A stretch of DNA of 64,000 nucleotides from Mycobacterium sp. E2733 (GCF_001667585.1 NZ_LZJZ01000107.1:1-64000), one strand, 5' to 3'; numbered from the stretch's first letter, positions 52,859 to 62,537 are shown. Made by a program: numbers and translations. Notes: generated by a model from the sequence alone, not told the origin.

Positions 52859-53467
52859 GTGGCACCTCCGCGGAAGCATGAAACCGATGTGATCCTCGAC
52901 GCCGCCCGGGCGCTTGTGCTCGACGGCGGACCGCGCGCGGCCAGCGTCGCCGCCATCGCCAAGACCAGTGGCGCGCCCGCGGGCACCCTCTATCACCGGT
53001 TCGGCAACCGCGACGGCATCCTGACGGCGGCGTGGCTGCGCGCGCTGGAGCGGTTCCAGGCCAGGGCGCTGGCCGCCGGCGGCGAAACCCCGGCGGCTGA
53101 CGCCCTGGAAACGGCGATAGCGACGGCCGTGGCCGCCGTCAGCTTCGCGCGCGAGTTGCCCGACGACGCCCGGCTGTTGTTGACGATCCGGCCCGGCGAC
53201 CTGCTCGACGAGGAGCCCGACGCGCAGTTCCAGCGGACGCTGGCCGCGATGAACGCCCCGCTGACCGAGCGGATCGCCGGGTTGGCCCGGCAGCTGTATG
53301 GGAACGCCAGGCCGCGGTCGGTCGACGCCGTCGCGCGGGCGGTCGCGGACCTGCCCTATGCGGTGGTCCGGCGCCACGCCCGCGACGACCCGATGCCCAA
53401 CTGGCTGGAAGGCGACGTCGCTGCGTCGGCGCGGGCCGTGCTACGGAGCTTTGGCGAACGCCCGTAG
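52859..53467 (+). CDS. TetR-family transcriptional regulator
   Basis: A 202-residue regulator with an N-terminal helix-turn-helix (VILDAARALVLDGGPRAA, then KTSGAPAGTLYHRFGNRDG) and a ligand domain. The GTG at 52859 lies 21 bp from the divergent DUF2867-like gene, so both promoters share a tiny space that holds short AT-rich near-palindromes (TATAGG/CCATATA). Repression of both directions is likely. Its last 27 bp overlap the convergent AAA ATPase gene. Confidence 0.93.
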   Translation: MAPPRKHETDVILDAARALVLDGGPRAASVAAIAKTSGAPAGTLYHRFGNRDGILTAAWLRALERFQARALAAGGETPAADALETAIATAVAAVSFARELPDDARLLLTIRPGDLLDEEPDAQFQRTLAAMNAPLTERIAGLARQLYGNARPRSVDAVARAVADLPYAVVRRHARDDPMPNWLEGDVAASARAVLRSFGERP

Positions 53468-55627
53468 CGCCTCCACCTGCGCGGGATCCAGTGAGGGCCG
53501 CACGATTCGGCACGCGGCCGCGATGTCGGCGGCCGTCACGTCCGTGGCGTCGATGGATCGCCGCATCGCGGTCAGCGCCGCCTCCCGCAGCAGCGCCACG
53601 CAGTCGGCGGCGCTGTAGCCGTCGAGCCCGGCGGCCACCTCGTCGAGGTCGACGTCGTCGCTCAGCGGGACGGATTTGCCCGCGGTGTGCAGGATTTCGC
53701 GGCGGGCGGCGGCGTCGGGCGGTTCGACGAACACCCGCCGCTCCAGCCGGCCCGGGCGCAGCAACGCCGGGTCGATCAGGTCGGGCCGGTTGGTGGCGCC
53801 CAGCACGACGACGTCGCGCAGGGGATTGACGCCGTCGAGCTCGGTAAGCAGCGCGGCCACCACCCGATCGGTAACGCCCGAGTCGAAGCTCTGCCCGCGC
53901 CGGGGCGCCAGCGCGTCGATCTCGTCGAGGAACACCAGGGACGGGGCCGAGTCGCGGGCGCGCCGAAACAGTTCGCGCACCGCCTTTTCCGAGCTGCCCA
54001 CCCACTTGTCCATCAACTCGGACCCCTTCACGGCGTGCACCGACAGCTGCCCGGTGCTGGCCAGCGCGCGCACGACGAAGGTCTTGCCGCAGCCGGGCGG
54101 CCCGTACAGCAGCACCCCGCGGGGCGGTTCGACACCCAGCCGGGCGAAGGTGTCGGGGTGCTGCAGCGGCCACAACACGGCCTCGGTCAGCGCTTGACGG
54201 GCCTCGGCCATGTCGCCGACGTCGTCGAGGGTGATGTTGCCGACGGTCACTTCCTCGCTGGCCGAACGGGATAGCGGCCTGATGACGGTCAGCGCGCCGA
54301 CGAGGTCGTCCTGGTTCAGCTCGGGTGGCCGGCCGTCGATGCTGGCGCGCGAGGCCGCGCGCAGCGCCGCCTCGCGTAGCAGCGCGGCCAGGTCGGCGAC
54401 CACGAAACCCGGTGTGCGCGCGGCGATCTCGTTGAGATCCAGGTCGACGGCGGGCACCGCTTTCAGCAGCGATTCCAGCAGCGCCTTGCGGGTGCCGGCG
54501 TCGGGCAGCGGCAGGCTCAGCTCCCGGTCGCACAGGTCCGGCGCGCGCAGCCGGGCATCGAGCTGGTCGGGCCGCGCGGACGTGGCGATCAGCGCGACGC
54601 CCTCGGTCGCCACGGCGGTGCGCAGCTCGCCCAGAATCAGGGCGGCCACCGGCTCGGGGGTGGCCGGCAGCAGGGCGTCGACATCGGTGATCAGCAGGAC
54701 GCCACCGCCGTCGCGGACGGCCTGCACGGCCGCGCTCACGGTCTTGAGCCGGTCTTCCGGCGTCAGCGCGCCCACCTCCGGGCCGTCCACTTTCACCAGC
54801 CTGCGGCCGTCGCACACCGCGCGCACCAGCGTCACCTTGCCGACGCCGGCGGGACCCGACACCAGCACGCCGAGGTTGGCGCCGGCGCCCAGCGTCTTGA
54901 GCAGGTGCGGTTCGTCGAGTGCGAGCTTGAGCCATTCGGCGAGCTTGGCGGCCTGCGGCTGCGATCCCTTGAGCTCCTCGACTACCGTCTCCGGGCTGGC
55001 GACGTCGACGAAGTCCTGCGACGTGGCCCCGGATGGCACGCCTGACCCAACGGCGGAGCCCCAGGTGACCAGCGAGTTGGGCTGCACGCTGACCGGTCCC
55101 ACGGGGTCGACGCCGGTGACCGTCAACAGCTCCGAGGTCCAGCTGATGCCCACCGACGCGGCCAGCGCGCGGGTGGCGGCGGACGTCGAGGTGCCCGGGC
55201 CCAGGTCGCGGGGCAGCAGCGACACGGCGTCGCCGACGGTCAGCACCTTGCCGAGCAGGGCCTGCCGCAACGTGACCGGCGAAATCGACTGGCTGGCCAG
55301 CGACGAGCCGGACAGCGTCACCGAGCGGGCGCCGTAGACCGTGACCGCGCCGACGATCACCGGGGTGCCCTCGCGCAGCCCGGCGTTGGACAACGTCACG
55401 TCGTCCAGCAGCACCGTCCCGACCGGGGTGTCCGGCCCGGCGAGGGCCGCCACGGCCGCCGTGGTCCGCGAGCCCGTCAGCGCCACCGCGTCCCACTCGC
55501 GAATGCCGAGCGCGGCAACGGCGCTCGGATGCAACCGGATGACGCCGCGGCGCGAGTCGACGGCGGAGGTGTTCAACCGCGCGGTGAGCGTGAGCTGACG
55601 GGCCGCTTCCTCGCCCGGCCGGCTCAT
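53441..55627 (-). CDS. Two-domain AAA ATPase (Rv0435c/CDC48-like)
   Basis: A 728-residue protein, the exact length of Rv0435c. It has an N-terminal double-psi-like part (to about 200) and two AAA modules. The second is complete: YGPPGCGKT, VFLDEIDAL and the Arg finger region ATNRPDLIDPALLRPGRLE. In the first, Walker A reads GPAGVGKVT (Val in place of Thr/Ser) and Walker B LLITDVDAL (Val for Glu), so it should bind but not hydrolyse ATP well. A remodelling or unfoldase role is inferred. It is coupled to pssA upstream by an ATGA overlap. Confidence 0.92.
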   Translation of the reverse strand: MSRPGEEAARQLTLTARLNTSAVDSRRGVIRLHPSAVAALGIREWDAVALTGSRTTAAVAALAGPDTPVGTVLLDDVTLSNAGLREGTPVIVGAVTVYGARSVTLSGSSLASQSISPVTLRQALLGKVLTVGDAVSLLPRDLGPGTSTSAATRALAASVGISWTSELLTVTGVDPVGPVSVQPNSLVTWGSAVGSGVPSGATSQDFVDVASPETVVEELKGSQPQAAKLAEWLKLALDEPHLLKTLGAGANLGVLVSGPAGVGKVTLVRAVCDGRRLVKVDGPEVGALTPEDRLKTVSAAVQAVRDGGGVLLITDVDALLPATPEPVAALILGELRTAVATEGVALIATSARPDQLDARLRAPDLCDRELSLPLPDAGTRKALLESLLKAVPAVDLDLNEIAARTPGFVVADLAALLREAALRAASRASIDGRPPELNQDDLVGALTVIRPLSRSASEEVTVGNITLDDVGDMAEARQALTEAVLWPLQHPDTFARLGVEPPRGVLLYGPPGCGKTFVVRALASTGQLSVHAVKGSELMDKWVGSSEKAVRELFRRARDSAPSLVFLDEIDALAPRRGQSFDSGVTDRVVAALLTELDGVNPLRDVVVLGATNRPDLIDPALLRPGRLERRVFVEPPDAAARREILHTAGKSVPLSDDVDLDEVAAGLDGYSAADCVALLREAALTAMRRSIDATDVTAADIAAACRIVRPSLDPAQVEALRAFAKAP

Positions 55628-56487
55628 GGCAGGCGCCCACCCGGTTTGCGCAGCCCCAGACGCGCCATCGACCGGCGGTTCGGTTGCGCCCGGCGGATCG
55701 CGCGCCGCGCGGCGCGGCGCTGCTTGGGCTCGTCGGCCCAGGCCTCGGGGTGCGCGGCCAGCCAGCGCTGGTTGCGGACCGCGAACGGGACGTGGCACAG
55801 GTAGGCGATGATGATGACCCAGATCAGGACGTAGGGCGCCAGCACCGCCGCGGCCGCGCAGATCGCCAGCAGCGCCAGCAGCGGCGCGGCCCAGCTGGGC
55901 GGCACCGCCGCGGCGTGCATCTTGCGCATCGGGATCTTGCTGATCATCAACATCGACGTCCCGGTGATCCAGATGCACAGGAACGTCGTCGAGGTCCACC
56001 AGCCCTCGCCGAACTGCAGCTTGAGCCCGATCAGCCCGATCATCGACACCGCGCCCGCCGGCGCCGGCATGCCGACGAAGAACTCGTGCGTGTAGGCGGG
56101 CTGACTGCCGTCCGCCTGCAGCGCGTTGTACCGGGCCAGCCGCAACACGACGCACACCGCGTAGAGCAGGATCACCACCCAACCGGCCGGCGACTTGCCC
56201 AGCAGCGTCACGTAGAGCACGATCGCAGGCGTCACGCCGAAGTTCACCGCGTCGGCCAGCGAGTCGATTTCCTCGCCCATGCGTGACTGGGCGTCCAGGA
56301 TGCGGGCCACCCGGCCGTCCAGCCCGTCCAGAATGGCCGCGGCGGCGATCAACGCCATCGCGGCCTTGGGCTGGTGCTCGAGCGCGAACCGGATCGAGGT
56401 CAGCCCCGCGCAGATCGACAACACGGTCATCGCGCTCGGCAGGATCTGCAGGTTGACCGACGGCCTGCCGCGCGGCTTGCTGATCAT
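55624..56487 (-). CDS. pssA: CDP-diacylglycerol-serine O-phosphatidyltransferase
   Basis: Makes phosphatidylserine from CDP-diacylglycerol in the membrane, first step to phosphatidylethanolamine. The 287 residues carry the CDP-alcohol phosphotransferase motif D-G-R-V-A-R, then eight residues, Gly, three residues and Asp ([16 protein letters not shown] ... EIDSLAD), and six to eight helices. The start overlaps the psd stop (ATGA), so psd-pssA-ATPase are one unit. Confidence 0.96.
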   Translation of the reverse strand: MISKPRGRPSVNLQILPSAMTVLSICAGLTSIRFALEHQPKAAMALIAAAAILDGLDGRVARILDAQSRMGEEIDSLADAVNFGVTPAIVLYVTLLGKSPAGWVVILLYAVCVVLRLARYNALQADGSQPAYTHEFFVGMPAPAGAVSMIGLIGLKLQFGEGWWTSTTFLCIWITGTSMLMISKIPMRKMHAAAVPPSWAAPLLALLAICAAAAVLAPYVLIWVIIIAYLCHVPFAVRNQRWLAAHPEAWADEPKQRRAARRAIRRAQPNRRSMARLGLRKPGGRLP

Positions 56488-57206
56488 GACAGCTCGGCCA
56501 GCACGGTTTCGCCGGCGATGGCGCGCTGGCCCACTTGGACCAGCGGCTCGGCGCCCGGCGGAAGGTAGGTGTCGAGCCGGGAGCCGAACCGGATCAGCCC
56601 GTAGGTGTCGCCGATCGTCAGCTTGTCCCCGACGCGCGCATCACAGATGATGCGCCGCGCCAACAGTCCGGCGACCTGCACCGCCACCACCTCCGCGCCG
56701 GTGGCCGTCCGGATCCGCAGGCTGGTGCGCTCGTTCTCGGTGCTGGCCGCGGCCAGGTCCGCCGACCCGAAACGGCCGGGCCGGTGCTGCACGGCGATCA
56801 CCTCGCCGCTCACCGGGGCGCGCTGCACGTGGGCGTCCAGCAGCGACAGGAAGATGCTGACCCGCGGTAACGGCCCGTCGCCCATGCCGAGTTCGGCGGG
56901 CGGGGCGGCGGAGTCGATCACGCACACCTCGCCGTCGGCGGGCGCGACGATCGCGCCCGGCCGGGTCGGCGGCACCCGCGGTGGGTGGCGGAAGAACCCC
57001 GCGCAGGCGCCCGCCGCCAGCAGGCCGGCCCGGCGGATCCACCGGTGCTTGCGGCCGACCAGAGCCACCGCCAGCCCGCCGGCGATGAACGGGCGGCCGG
57101 CCGGGTGCACCGGCGGAATGGCCGAGCGCACCAACTCCAACGCGTGCTGCGGGCTGAACGTCGGATCCTCGGCGGTGGGGCCGATAGGGCGGGGGCGTCG
57201 TGCCAC
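56484..57206 (-). CDS. psd: Phosphatidylserine decarboxylase
   Basis: Turns phosphatidylserine into phosphatidylethanolamine. The 240-residue proenzyme is of the short type; the Gly-Ser self-cleavage site that makes the pyruvoyl group is in [10 protein letters not shown] near residue 211. [10 protein letters not shown] and [12 protein letters not shown] are family landmarks. It is the first gene of the leftward unit with pssA and the AAA ATPase; the MFS gene diverges 66 bp away. Confidence 0.95.
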   Translation of the reverse strand: MARRPRPIGPTAEDPTFSPQHALELVRSAIPPVHPAGRPFIAGGLAVALVGRKHRWIRRAGLLAAGACAGFFRHPPRVPPTRPGAIVAPADGEVCVIDSAAPPAELGMGDGPLPRVSIFLSLLDAHVQRAPVSGEVIAVQHRPGRFGSADLAAASTENERTSLRIRTATGAEVVAVQVAGLLARRIICDARVGDKLTIGDTYGLIRFGSRLDTYLPPGAEPLVQVGQRAIAGETVLAELS

Positions 57207-57271
57207 GCGGCCATCTTACGAAAGGCGCGGGCGGTTGGTTCCCGCCCGCAGGGGGAACGCACAGCTTCGAC

Positions 57272-58471
57272 ATGCATCCGAATGACGATGGGGCGCCGCG
57301 GCTGCGCCGGGCGAAGATCGCCGTCACCGCCGTGTTCGTCGCCCACGCCGTGGGGTTCTCCTCGTGGGCCGCCCACATCCCGGCCGTCAAGGCCGGGCTC
57401 GGCCTGTCCGACGCGGCGCTGGGGACGGCGCTGTTCGGGGCGCCGCTGGGTTCGGTCGTGGCCACGCTGGGCAGCCACTGGTTGCTGCCGCGCTGGGGCA
57501 GCCACCGGCTGATTCCGGTGACGGCAACGGGCTACGCCATCGCGGGGACGACGGTGGGGCTGGCCCGGTCCGGCGCGTGGCTGTTTGCGGCCCTGGCGTT
57601 GTGGGGGATGTTCCAGGGCGCGCTGGACGTCGCGATGAACACCCAAGCCGGCACGGTCGAGCGCCTGGCGCGGGCGCCGATCATGGCCCGCTTCCACGGC
57701 ATGTGGAGCCTCGGCGCGTTGCTGGGCGCGCTTATCGGCGCGGCGTGCGTGAGCGCGCGCGTCGGGCTGACGCCGCAGCTGGCGGCGGTGGGGCTCGTCG
57801 TCCTGGCCGTCGTCGCGGCGCTGACACGTGGGCTGATTCGGGACCCGGCGGCCGCGGAGCCGCCGCACGAGCGGTCCAAGCGGGCCTGGCTGACGCCGAC
57901 GGTGGCGATCCTTGCGGCGGTGGCCTTCGTGTCGTTCCTGTGCGAGGGCGCCGCCACCGACTGGTCGGCCAATTACCTGCGCAACGTCGTCGGCGCCGGT
58001 CCGGGGATCGCCGCGTTGAGCTATGCGGCCTACACGCTGACGATGGTCGTCACCCGGCTGGGCGCGATACGCCTGCACGCGCGGGTCTCGGCCCGCCGGT
58101 TGCTACCGGCGCTCGCGGTGTTCGCCGCGGCGGGCATGGGCGTGACGCTGGCGACCGCCAATCCCGTTGCCAGCGTTGCCGGTTTCGCCTGCTTGGGGGT
58201 CGGCGTGGCGCTGCTGGTGCCCACCGCGTTCAGCGCCGCCTACGGCGCGGGCGGCGCGGGCTCGGCGATCGCCCTCGTCGCCGCGACGGGCTGGCTGGGC
58301 TACCTGTTGGGGCCGCCCCTGATCGGCCACCTGTCCGACCGGGGCGGACTGTCCGCGGCGCTGGTGACGATCCCGGTTCTGATGACGGTGATCGCCGTCG
58401 CGATTCGCTGCGCCACGGCCTTCGACCGGGCCGACGAATTCCATCGGCAGGTGCCCACCCCCGCGGCTTAA
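57272..58471 (+). CDS. MFS transporter
   Basis: A 399-residue membrane protein with about twelve helices. The first loop has SSWAAHIPAVKAGLGLSDAALG and the middle has FHGMWSLGALLGALIGAA, a pattern of the YbjJ/fucose-like group of the major facilitator superfamily. The substrate is unknown. The ATG at 57272 leaves a normal first helix; a start at 57200 would overlap psd promoter DNA. It lies between psd and moeA2 and reads convergently to moeA2, which ends 53 bp away. Confidence 0.9.
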   Translation: MHPNDDGAPRLRRAKIAVTAVFVAHAVGFSSWAAHIPAVKAGLGLSDAALGTALFGAPLGSVVATLGSHWLLPRWGSHRLIPVTATGYAIAGTTVGLARSGAWLFAALALWGMFQGALDVAMNTQAGTVERLARAPIMARFHGMWSLGALLGALIGAACVSARVGLTPQLAAVGLVVLAVVAALTRGLIRDPAAAEPPHERSKRAWLTPTVAILAAVAFVSFLCEGAATDWSANYLRNVVGAGPGIAALSYAAYTLTMVVTRLGAIRLHARVSARRLLPALAVFAAAGMGVTLATANPVASVAGFACLGVGVALLVPTAFSAAYGAGGAGSAIALVAATGWLGYLLGPPLIGHLSDRGGLSAALVTIPVLMTVIAVAIRCATAFDRADEFHRQVPTPAA

Positions 58472-58524
58472 CCCAGATTGCCCGCCTCCTCAGCACCCCC
58501 TTGCGCGGGCTGCATCGTCGTCGG

Positions 58525-59730
58525 CTAGGCCAAGTCCCAGACCTGCAGCTCGGTCCCCTCGGACACCTCCACGACGTCCTCGGGGATGTCCAGCAGCGCG
58601 TTCGCCGACGCCAGCCACCGCAGATGGTGCGAGGCGGGCGGGCCGTAACTGGTGACGGTGCCGGCGTCGCGGTCCAGCACCGCGCGGCGGAACTGCCGCT
58701 TGCCCCGCGGCGAGGTCAACGACTCCGTCAGCACGGCGGCCCGGTGCGGGCGCTGCGGGTCGGGCAGGCCCATGGCGTTGCGCAGCGCGGGCCGGATGAA
58801 CACCTCGAAGGACACCAGGGCGCTGACCGGGTTGCCGGGCAGGGTGACGATCGTCGCTCCGGCCACCCGGCCGATGCCCTGCGGCATGCCCGGCTGCATC
58901 GCCACCTTGACGAACTCGACGCCCTGGTCGCCTGCGCGGCCGAAGGCGTCCTTGACCACCTCGTAGGCGCCGGCGCTGACCCCGCCGCTGGTGATGATCA
59001 GGTCGGCGTCCGCGGCGTACCGGTCGAGGAGCGAACTGAACTGCGCGACATCGTCTTCCGCGGTCACCACGGCGACCACCTCGGCGCCCGCGTCGCGAAC
59101 GGCGCCGGCCAGCATGATCGAGTTGGACTCGTAGATCTGCCCCGGCCGCAGCGGGCTGCCCGGCGCCACCAGCTCCGACCCGGTCGATATCACCAGCACC
59201 CGTTGGCGCGGGAGCACCGGCAGCTCGGCCATTCCCAGCGCCGCCGCCAGGCCGAGCACGGCCGGCGTCACCACCTGGCCGCGCCGCAGGACGGTGGTGC
59301 CGGGGGCGACGTCCTCACCCGCGCGCCGGATGTGCCTGCCGGGCTCGCGCGGCGCGCGGATCGACACGACATCCGCGCCGCCGTCGGTGTCTTCGACCGG
59401 CACGACGGCCGTCGCCCCGGCCGGCAGCGGCGCGCCGGTCATGATGCGGTGCGCGGTGTTCGGTTGCAGCGTCAGCTCGTCGGTGCGCCCGGCGGGAATG
59501 TCCTCGGCGACTTCGAGCACCACCGGGTTCTCGGGCGCCGCCCCGGAGATGTCCTCCGCGCGCACCGCGTATCCGTCCATCGCGGAGTTGTCGAAGACCG
59601 GCAGCGCCAGCCGCGCGACCACGTCGTCGGCCAGGACCAGCCCTTGCGCCTCGGCCAGCGTGGCGGTGACCGCCGGGCGGGGACGGATCAATTCGGCTAC
59701 GACGCGCTGATGTTCTTCGACCGACCGCAC
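58525..59730 (-). CDS. moeA2: Molybdopterin molybdenumtransferase
   Basis: Inserts molybdate into molybdopterin to finish the molybdenum cofactor. The 401-residue protein shows FDNSAMDGYAV (active-site Asp), RIMTGAPLPAGA, VLVISTGSELV, TSGGVSAGAYE and LPGNPVSALVSFE. It starts with GTG at 59730. In M. tuberculosis the next gene (Rv0439c) is an SDR; here only a C-terminal scrap of such a gene remains upstream. Confidence 0.96.
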   Translation of the reverse strand: MRSVEEHQRVVAELIRPRPAVTATLAEAQGLVLADDVVARLALPVFDNSAMDGYAVRAEDISGAAPENPVVLEVAEDIPAGRTDELTLQPNTAHRIMTGAPLPAGATAVVPVEDTDGGADVVSIRAPREPGRHIRRAGEDVAPGTTVLRRGQVVTPAVLGLAAALGMAELPVLPRQRVLVISTGSELVAPGSPLRPGQIYESNSIMLAGAVRDAGAEVVAVVTAEDDVAQFSSLLDRYAADADLIITSGGVSAGAYEVVKDAFGRAGDQGVEFVKVAMQPGMPQGIGRVAGATIVTLPGNPVSALVSFEVFIRPALRNAMGLPDPQRPHRAAVLTESLTSPRGKRQFRRAVLDRDAGTVTSYGPPASHHLRWLASANALLDIPEDVVEVSEGTELQVWDLA

Positions 59731-59748
59731 CCGGCCATTATCGGCCCG

Positions 59749-59830
59749 TCAGATTCCGAAGCTGACCCCGGTGAGTTGTTCGGACACGGACCAGAGCCGA
59801 CGCCAAAGATACTTATCCGGTTCCCGGGGC
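59749..59830 (-). pseudogene. SDR C-terminal remnant next to moeA2
   Basis: Minus-strand reading PREPDKYLWRRLWSVSEQLT then GVSFGI and a stop, the typical tail of SDRs of the retinol-DH group (compare ELSEELT in the intact SDR at 51141-52055). Nothing upstream continues it. It sits where the SDR gene Rv0439c lies in M. tuberculosis, so it is likely what is left of that gene. Confidence 0.6.
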
Positions 59831-59851
59831 CGTCGACGTAAAGTCGAGAAC

Positions 59852-60331
59852 GTGATTACCGGAATGGCCCACACTGGGGTGTGTGTTCCGGATTGCGAGG
59901 CCGCCGTGGCGTTCTACCGAGACGTGTTGGGCCTGCGTGTGCTCTCGCCGCCATACGTGATGACCGGTAACGCCATTCGCGACGACATGGGCGAGCTGGT
60001 CGAAGACCCCAACATGAAGGCCGCCATCGTGGGGTTCCCGGGCGACGGCGATCGCGTGCTCGAGGTCATCGAATACCTCGGCGCGCAACCGGAAGGGCGG
60101 GCCGACGCCCGGGCCCTCACCGATCACGGGCTGTCCCACGTCGGGCTGATCTGTGAGGACATCGACGCCACCCGGGCCGAGCTGGAGAGCAAGGGCGTGC
60201 GCTTCCTGGTCAGCGGAATCGCGGAGGTGGCGCGGGTCCGCACCACCTGGTTCGTCGACCCCTGGGGCGTGGTGTTCATCCTGGTGCAGAAGAGCCGCCC
60301 GCAGCGACCGTACTTCTCGCAATGGGCGTGA
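59852..60331 (+). CDS. VOC/glyoxalase-family protein
   Basis: A 159-residue metal-binding beta-alpha-beta protein: GMAHTGVCVPDCEAAVAFYR (first metal His), VLGLRVL, a middle metal segment VLEVIEYL, LSHVGLICEDID (His) and a final Glu-like FVDPWGVVFILVQ. It is either a dioxygenase or a lyase/isomerase; the substrate is unknown. The GTG at 59852 is used; the ATG at 59864 is possible. Its stop overlaps the flavin monooxygenase by 10 bp, so the two are coupled. Confidence 0.85.
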   Translation: MITGMAHTGVCVPDCEAAVAFYRDVLGLRVLSPPYVMTGNAIRDDMGELVEDPNMKAAIVGFPGDGDRVLEVIEYLGAQPEGRADARALTDHGLSHVGLICEDIDATRAELESKGVRFLVSGIAEVARVRTTWFVDPWGVVFILVQKSRPQRPYFSQWA

Positions 60332-61764
60332 AGCCGCGGGTCGGGATCATCGGCGCCGGCGCCGGCGGCATCGCCATGGGCATCCAGCTGGCCGAGGGCG
60401 GCTACGAGTTCACCATCTTCGACCGGGCCGACGGGTTCGGCGGGACGTGGCGCCACAACACGTTCCCGGGCGCGGCGTGCGACGTCCCGTCGCACCTGTA
60501 CTCGTATTCCTTTGCGCCCAACCCGCGGTGGAGCAAGACGTACGCGAACCAGCCCGAGATCCTGGCGTATCTGGAAAAGGTCGCCCTCGACCACGGGCTG
60601 GGCGCGCGCCTGCGGGCCAACACCGCGATCGTCGCCGTGCGCTGGTCGGACACCCGGCGCCGCTGGACGCTGACCGACGGCGACGGCCGCGAACACGAAT
60701 TCGACGTGGTGGTCAGCGCCGTCGGGATGCTCGACGTGCCCCACATCCCGGACATCCCCGGGGCGCGGCGGTTCCGTGGCCGCCAATTCCATTCGGCCCG
60801 TTGGGATCACACCAAGTCGACGGCCGGCGAGCGGGTGGCGTCCATCGGCACCGGCGCCAGCGCGATTCAGTACGTGCCCGCGATAGCGCCAGAGACCGCG
60901 CACCTGACCGTGTTTCAGCGGACGCCGATCTGGATCGCGCCCCGATTCGACTTCCCGTTCACGCCCGAGCAGCACGAGCTGTTCGAACGCGACCCCGCCA
61001 TGGCGCAGAAGCTGCGCGACGAGGCCTTCGACGCCTACGAGTCGGCCAGCTTCGACGTCGACCATGCCCAGACGCGCGAGGCGACCGAGCTGGCCCGCAG
61101 TTACCTCATGCGCAAGGTCGCCGACCCCGAGCTGCGGGCCAAGCTGATGCCGGACTATCCCGCCGGCTGCAAGCGGCCGCTGATGTCACGCGAGTGGTAC
61201 CCCACGTTCGCGTTGCCCAACGTTTCCCTGGAGACCACCGCGATCGCCGAGCTGACCGAGCGGGGAGTGCGAACCGTGGACGGCGTCGAGCACCGCGTGG
61301 ACACCATCATCTACGGCACCGGGTTCAAGGCCGCCGATTATCTGGCGAGCATCGACGTCTACGGCACCGGCGGCCGCCGCCTGGCCGAGGACTGGAGCGA
61401 CGGCGCCGAGGCGTACCTGGGCACGCTGGTGGCCGGGTATCCGAACTTCTTCACGCTCTACGGCCCCAACACGAACGGCGTCAACTCGATCGTCTACATC
61501 CACGAGGCGCAGACGACCTTCGTCCGCCATATCGTCGACGCGATGAACGGCCGCGGCGCGCGCACCGTGGAGGTGACACCCGACGCGCAGCGCCGCTACA
61601 ACGACGAGATACAGGCCGCCATGGCGGGCAAGGTCTGGCTCGCGTGCAGCAACTACTTCCGCCATCCCAGCGGGAAAGTGGTCACCCAATTGCCCTATAG
61701 CGGGCGGACCTTCTTCGAGCGCACCCGCGAGCTTGTCGACGCCGACTACCGCTTCGGTCGGTGA
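60322..61764 (+). CDS. Baeyer-Villiger-type flavin monooxygenase
   Basis: A 480-residue class B flavoprotein, with an FAD site GIIGAGAGGIAMGIQLA, FGGTWRHNTFPGAACDVPSH and an NADPH site VASIGTGASAIQ. The fingerprint F-x-G-x-x-x-H-x-x-x-W-P appears as FRGRQFHSARWDH, so the final Pro is Asp. It should insert oxygen into a ketone or heteroatom substrate. It is coupled to the VOC gene, suggesting a small catabolic or detoxification unit. It starts with ATG at 60322. Confidence 0.92.
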   Translation: MGVKPRVGIIGAGAGGIAMGIQLAEGGYEFTIFDRADGFGGTWRHNTFPGAACDVPSHLYSYSFAPNPRWSKTYANQPEILAYLEKVALDHGLGARLRANTAIVAVRWSDTRRRWTLTDGDGREHEFDVVVSAVGMLDVPHIPDIPGARRFRGRQFHSARWDHTKSTAGERVASIGTGASAIQYVPAIAPETAHLTVFQRTPIWIAPRFDFPFTPEQHELFERDPAMAQKLRDEAFDAYESASFDVDHAQTREATELARSYLMRKVADPELRAKLMPDYPAGCKRPLMSREWYPTFALPNVSLETTAIAELTERGVRTVDGVEHRVDTIIYGTGFKAADYLASIDVYGTGGRRLAEDWSDGAEAYLGTLVAGYPNFFTLYGPNTNGVNSIVYIHEAQTTFVRHIVDAMNGRGARTVEVTPDAQRRYNDEIQAAMAGKVWLACSNYFRHPSGKVVTQLPYSGRTFFERTRELVDADYRFGR

Positions 61765-62008
61765 CCGTTCGCGGGCCGGAGCCGCCGCCCGCGGACCTTG
61801 GCGGACGCGGTGGGCGCGCGCTTGAGGCCCGGGCGTCTCGGTCGTTTGACCCGCTCCGCGGTCCTGATCGGGGCGCTGAACGCCGTCTCGACCTTCATCC
61901 GCAACCACGCCGCCGCCCGCTTCGACCTCACCTGCACGGCCAAACCCTACGTTGCGCAGATGCCGCGTATCGCCGCCGATCGCCGAAGTTCGCTCCCCAT
62001 TAACCCGT
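61765..62008. other. 244-bp stretch between convergent genes
   Basis: Open frames exist on both strands (for example 61798-62040 plus and 61746-61943 minus), but neither has a ribosome-binding site or a recognisable family. It may include the terminators of the monooxygenase and cupin genes and remnants of lost DNA. Confidence 0.4.
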
Positions 62009-62506
62009 CTACTGCACCCAGTAGTTGTCGTGGCGAATGAACCACTCTCTGCACTCGTCGTCGGTCATGTCGGCGAGTGCCCCGAAGCCCTCGAAGTAGG
62101 CCTCCCGGGGCGCGCCCGGCGCGAACAGCATCAGGATCGACGCCGGCTCGTCGTCGGCCCCGTTGCGGAAGCCGTGGACGCCGCCGGGCGGGACGTAGAG
62201 GAAGTCGCCTTGCCGGCCGTCGGCCCACTGGGTGCCGTCGTAGAGCTTCATCGTCCCGGACAGCACGAAGAAGGCCTCGGACATCGCCCGGTGAAAGTGC
62301 GGACCGGGCCCGCCGCCGCCCGCGGGGATGTCGACCCGGTACAGCCCGTAGTCGCCATCGGTGGCCTGCTGGTTGGCCAGGTAGTGGTATTTGACGCCCC
62401 CGGTTTCGTAGTCGGGCGGTGAGTCGGCCCGCTTGAGCCAGGCGCTGATCTCCGGCTCGTCGTTGGTGTATCGGGGCGGGGGATAGGGCGGCACGACGAG
62501 GGACAT
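62009..62506 (-). CDS. Cupin-domain protein
   Basis: A 165-residue protein with one cupin barrel: PGPHFHRAMSEAFFVLSG (metal His-His-Glu) and FLYVPPGGVHGFRNG (final His), which binds a metal such as iron. The function is open: dioxygenase, isomerase or regulator. It is divergent from the M24 gene with about 30 bp between the starts. Confidence 0.9.
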   Translation of the reverse strand: MSLVVPPYPPPRYTNDEPEISAWLKRADSPPDYETGGVKYHYLANQQATDGDYGLYRVDIPAGGGGPGPHFHRAMSEAFFVLSGTMKLYDGTQWADGRQGDFLYVPPGGVHGFRNGADDEPASILMLFAPGAPREAYFEGFGALADMTDDECREWFIRHDNYWVQ

Positions 62507-62537
62507 GCTCCCAGTGTGCGGCTATAACATCGCGAGC

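Noticed and set aside
61746-61943. Arg/Lys-rich minus-strand frame after the monooxygenase
   Set aside because: No ribosome-binding site and no family; the overlapping plus-strand frame is equally unsupported.
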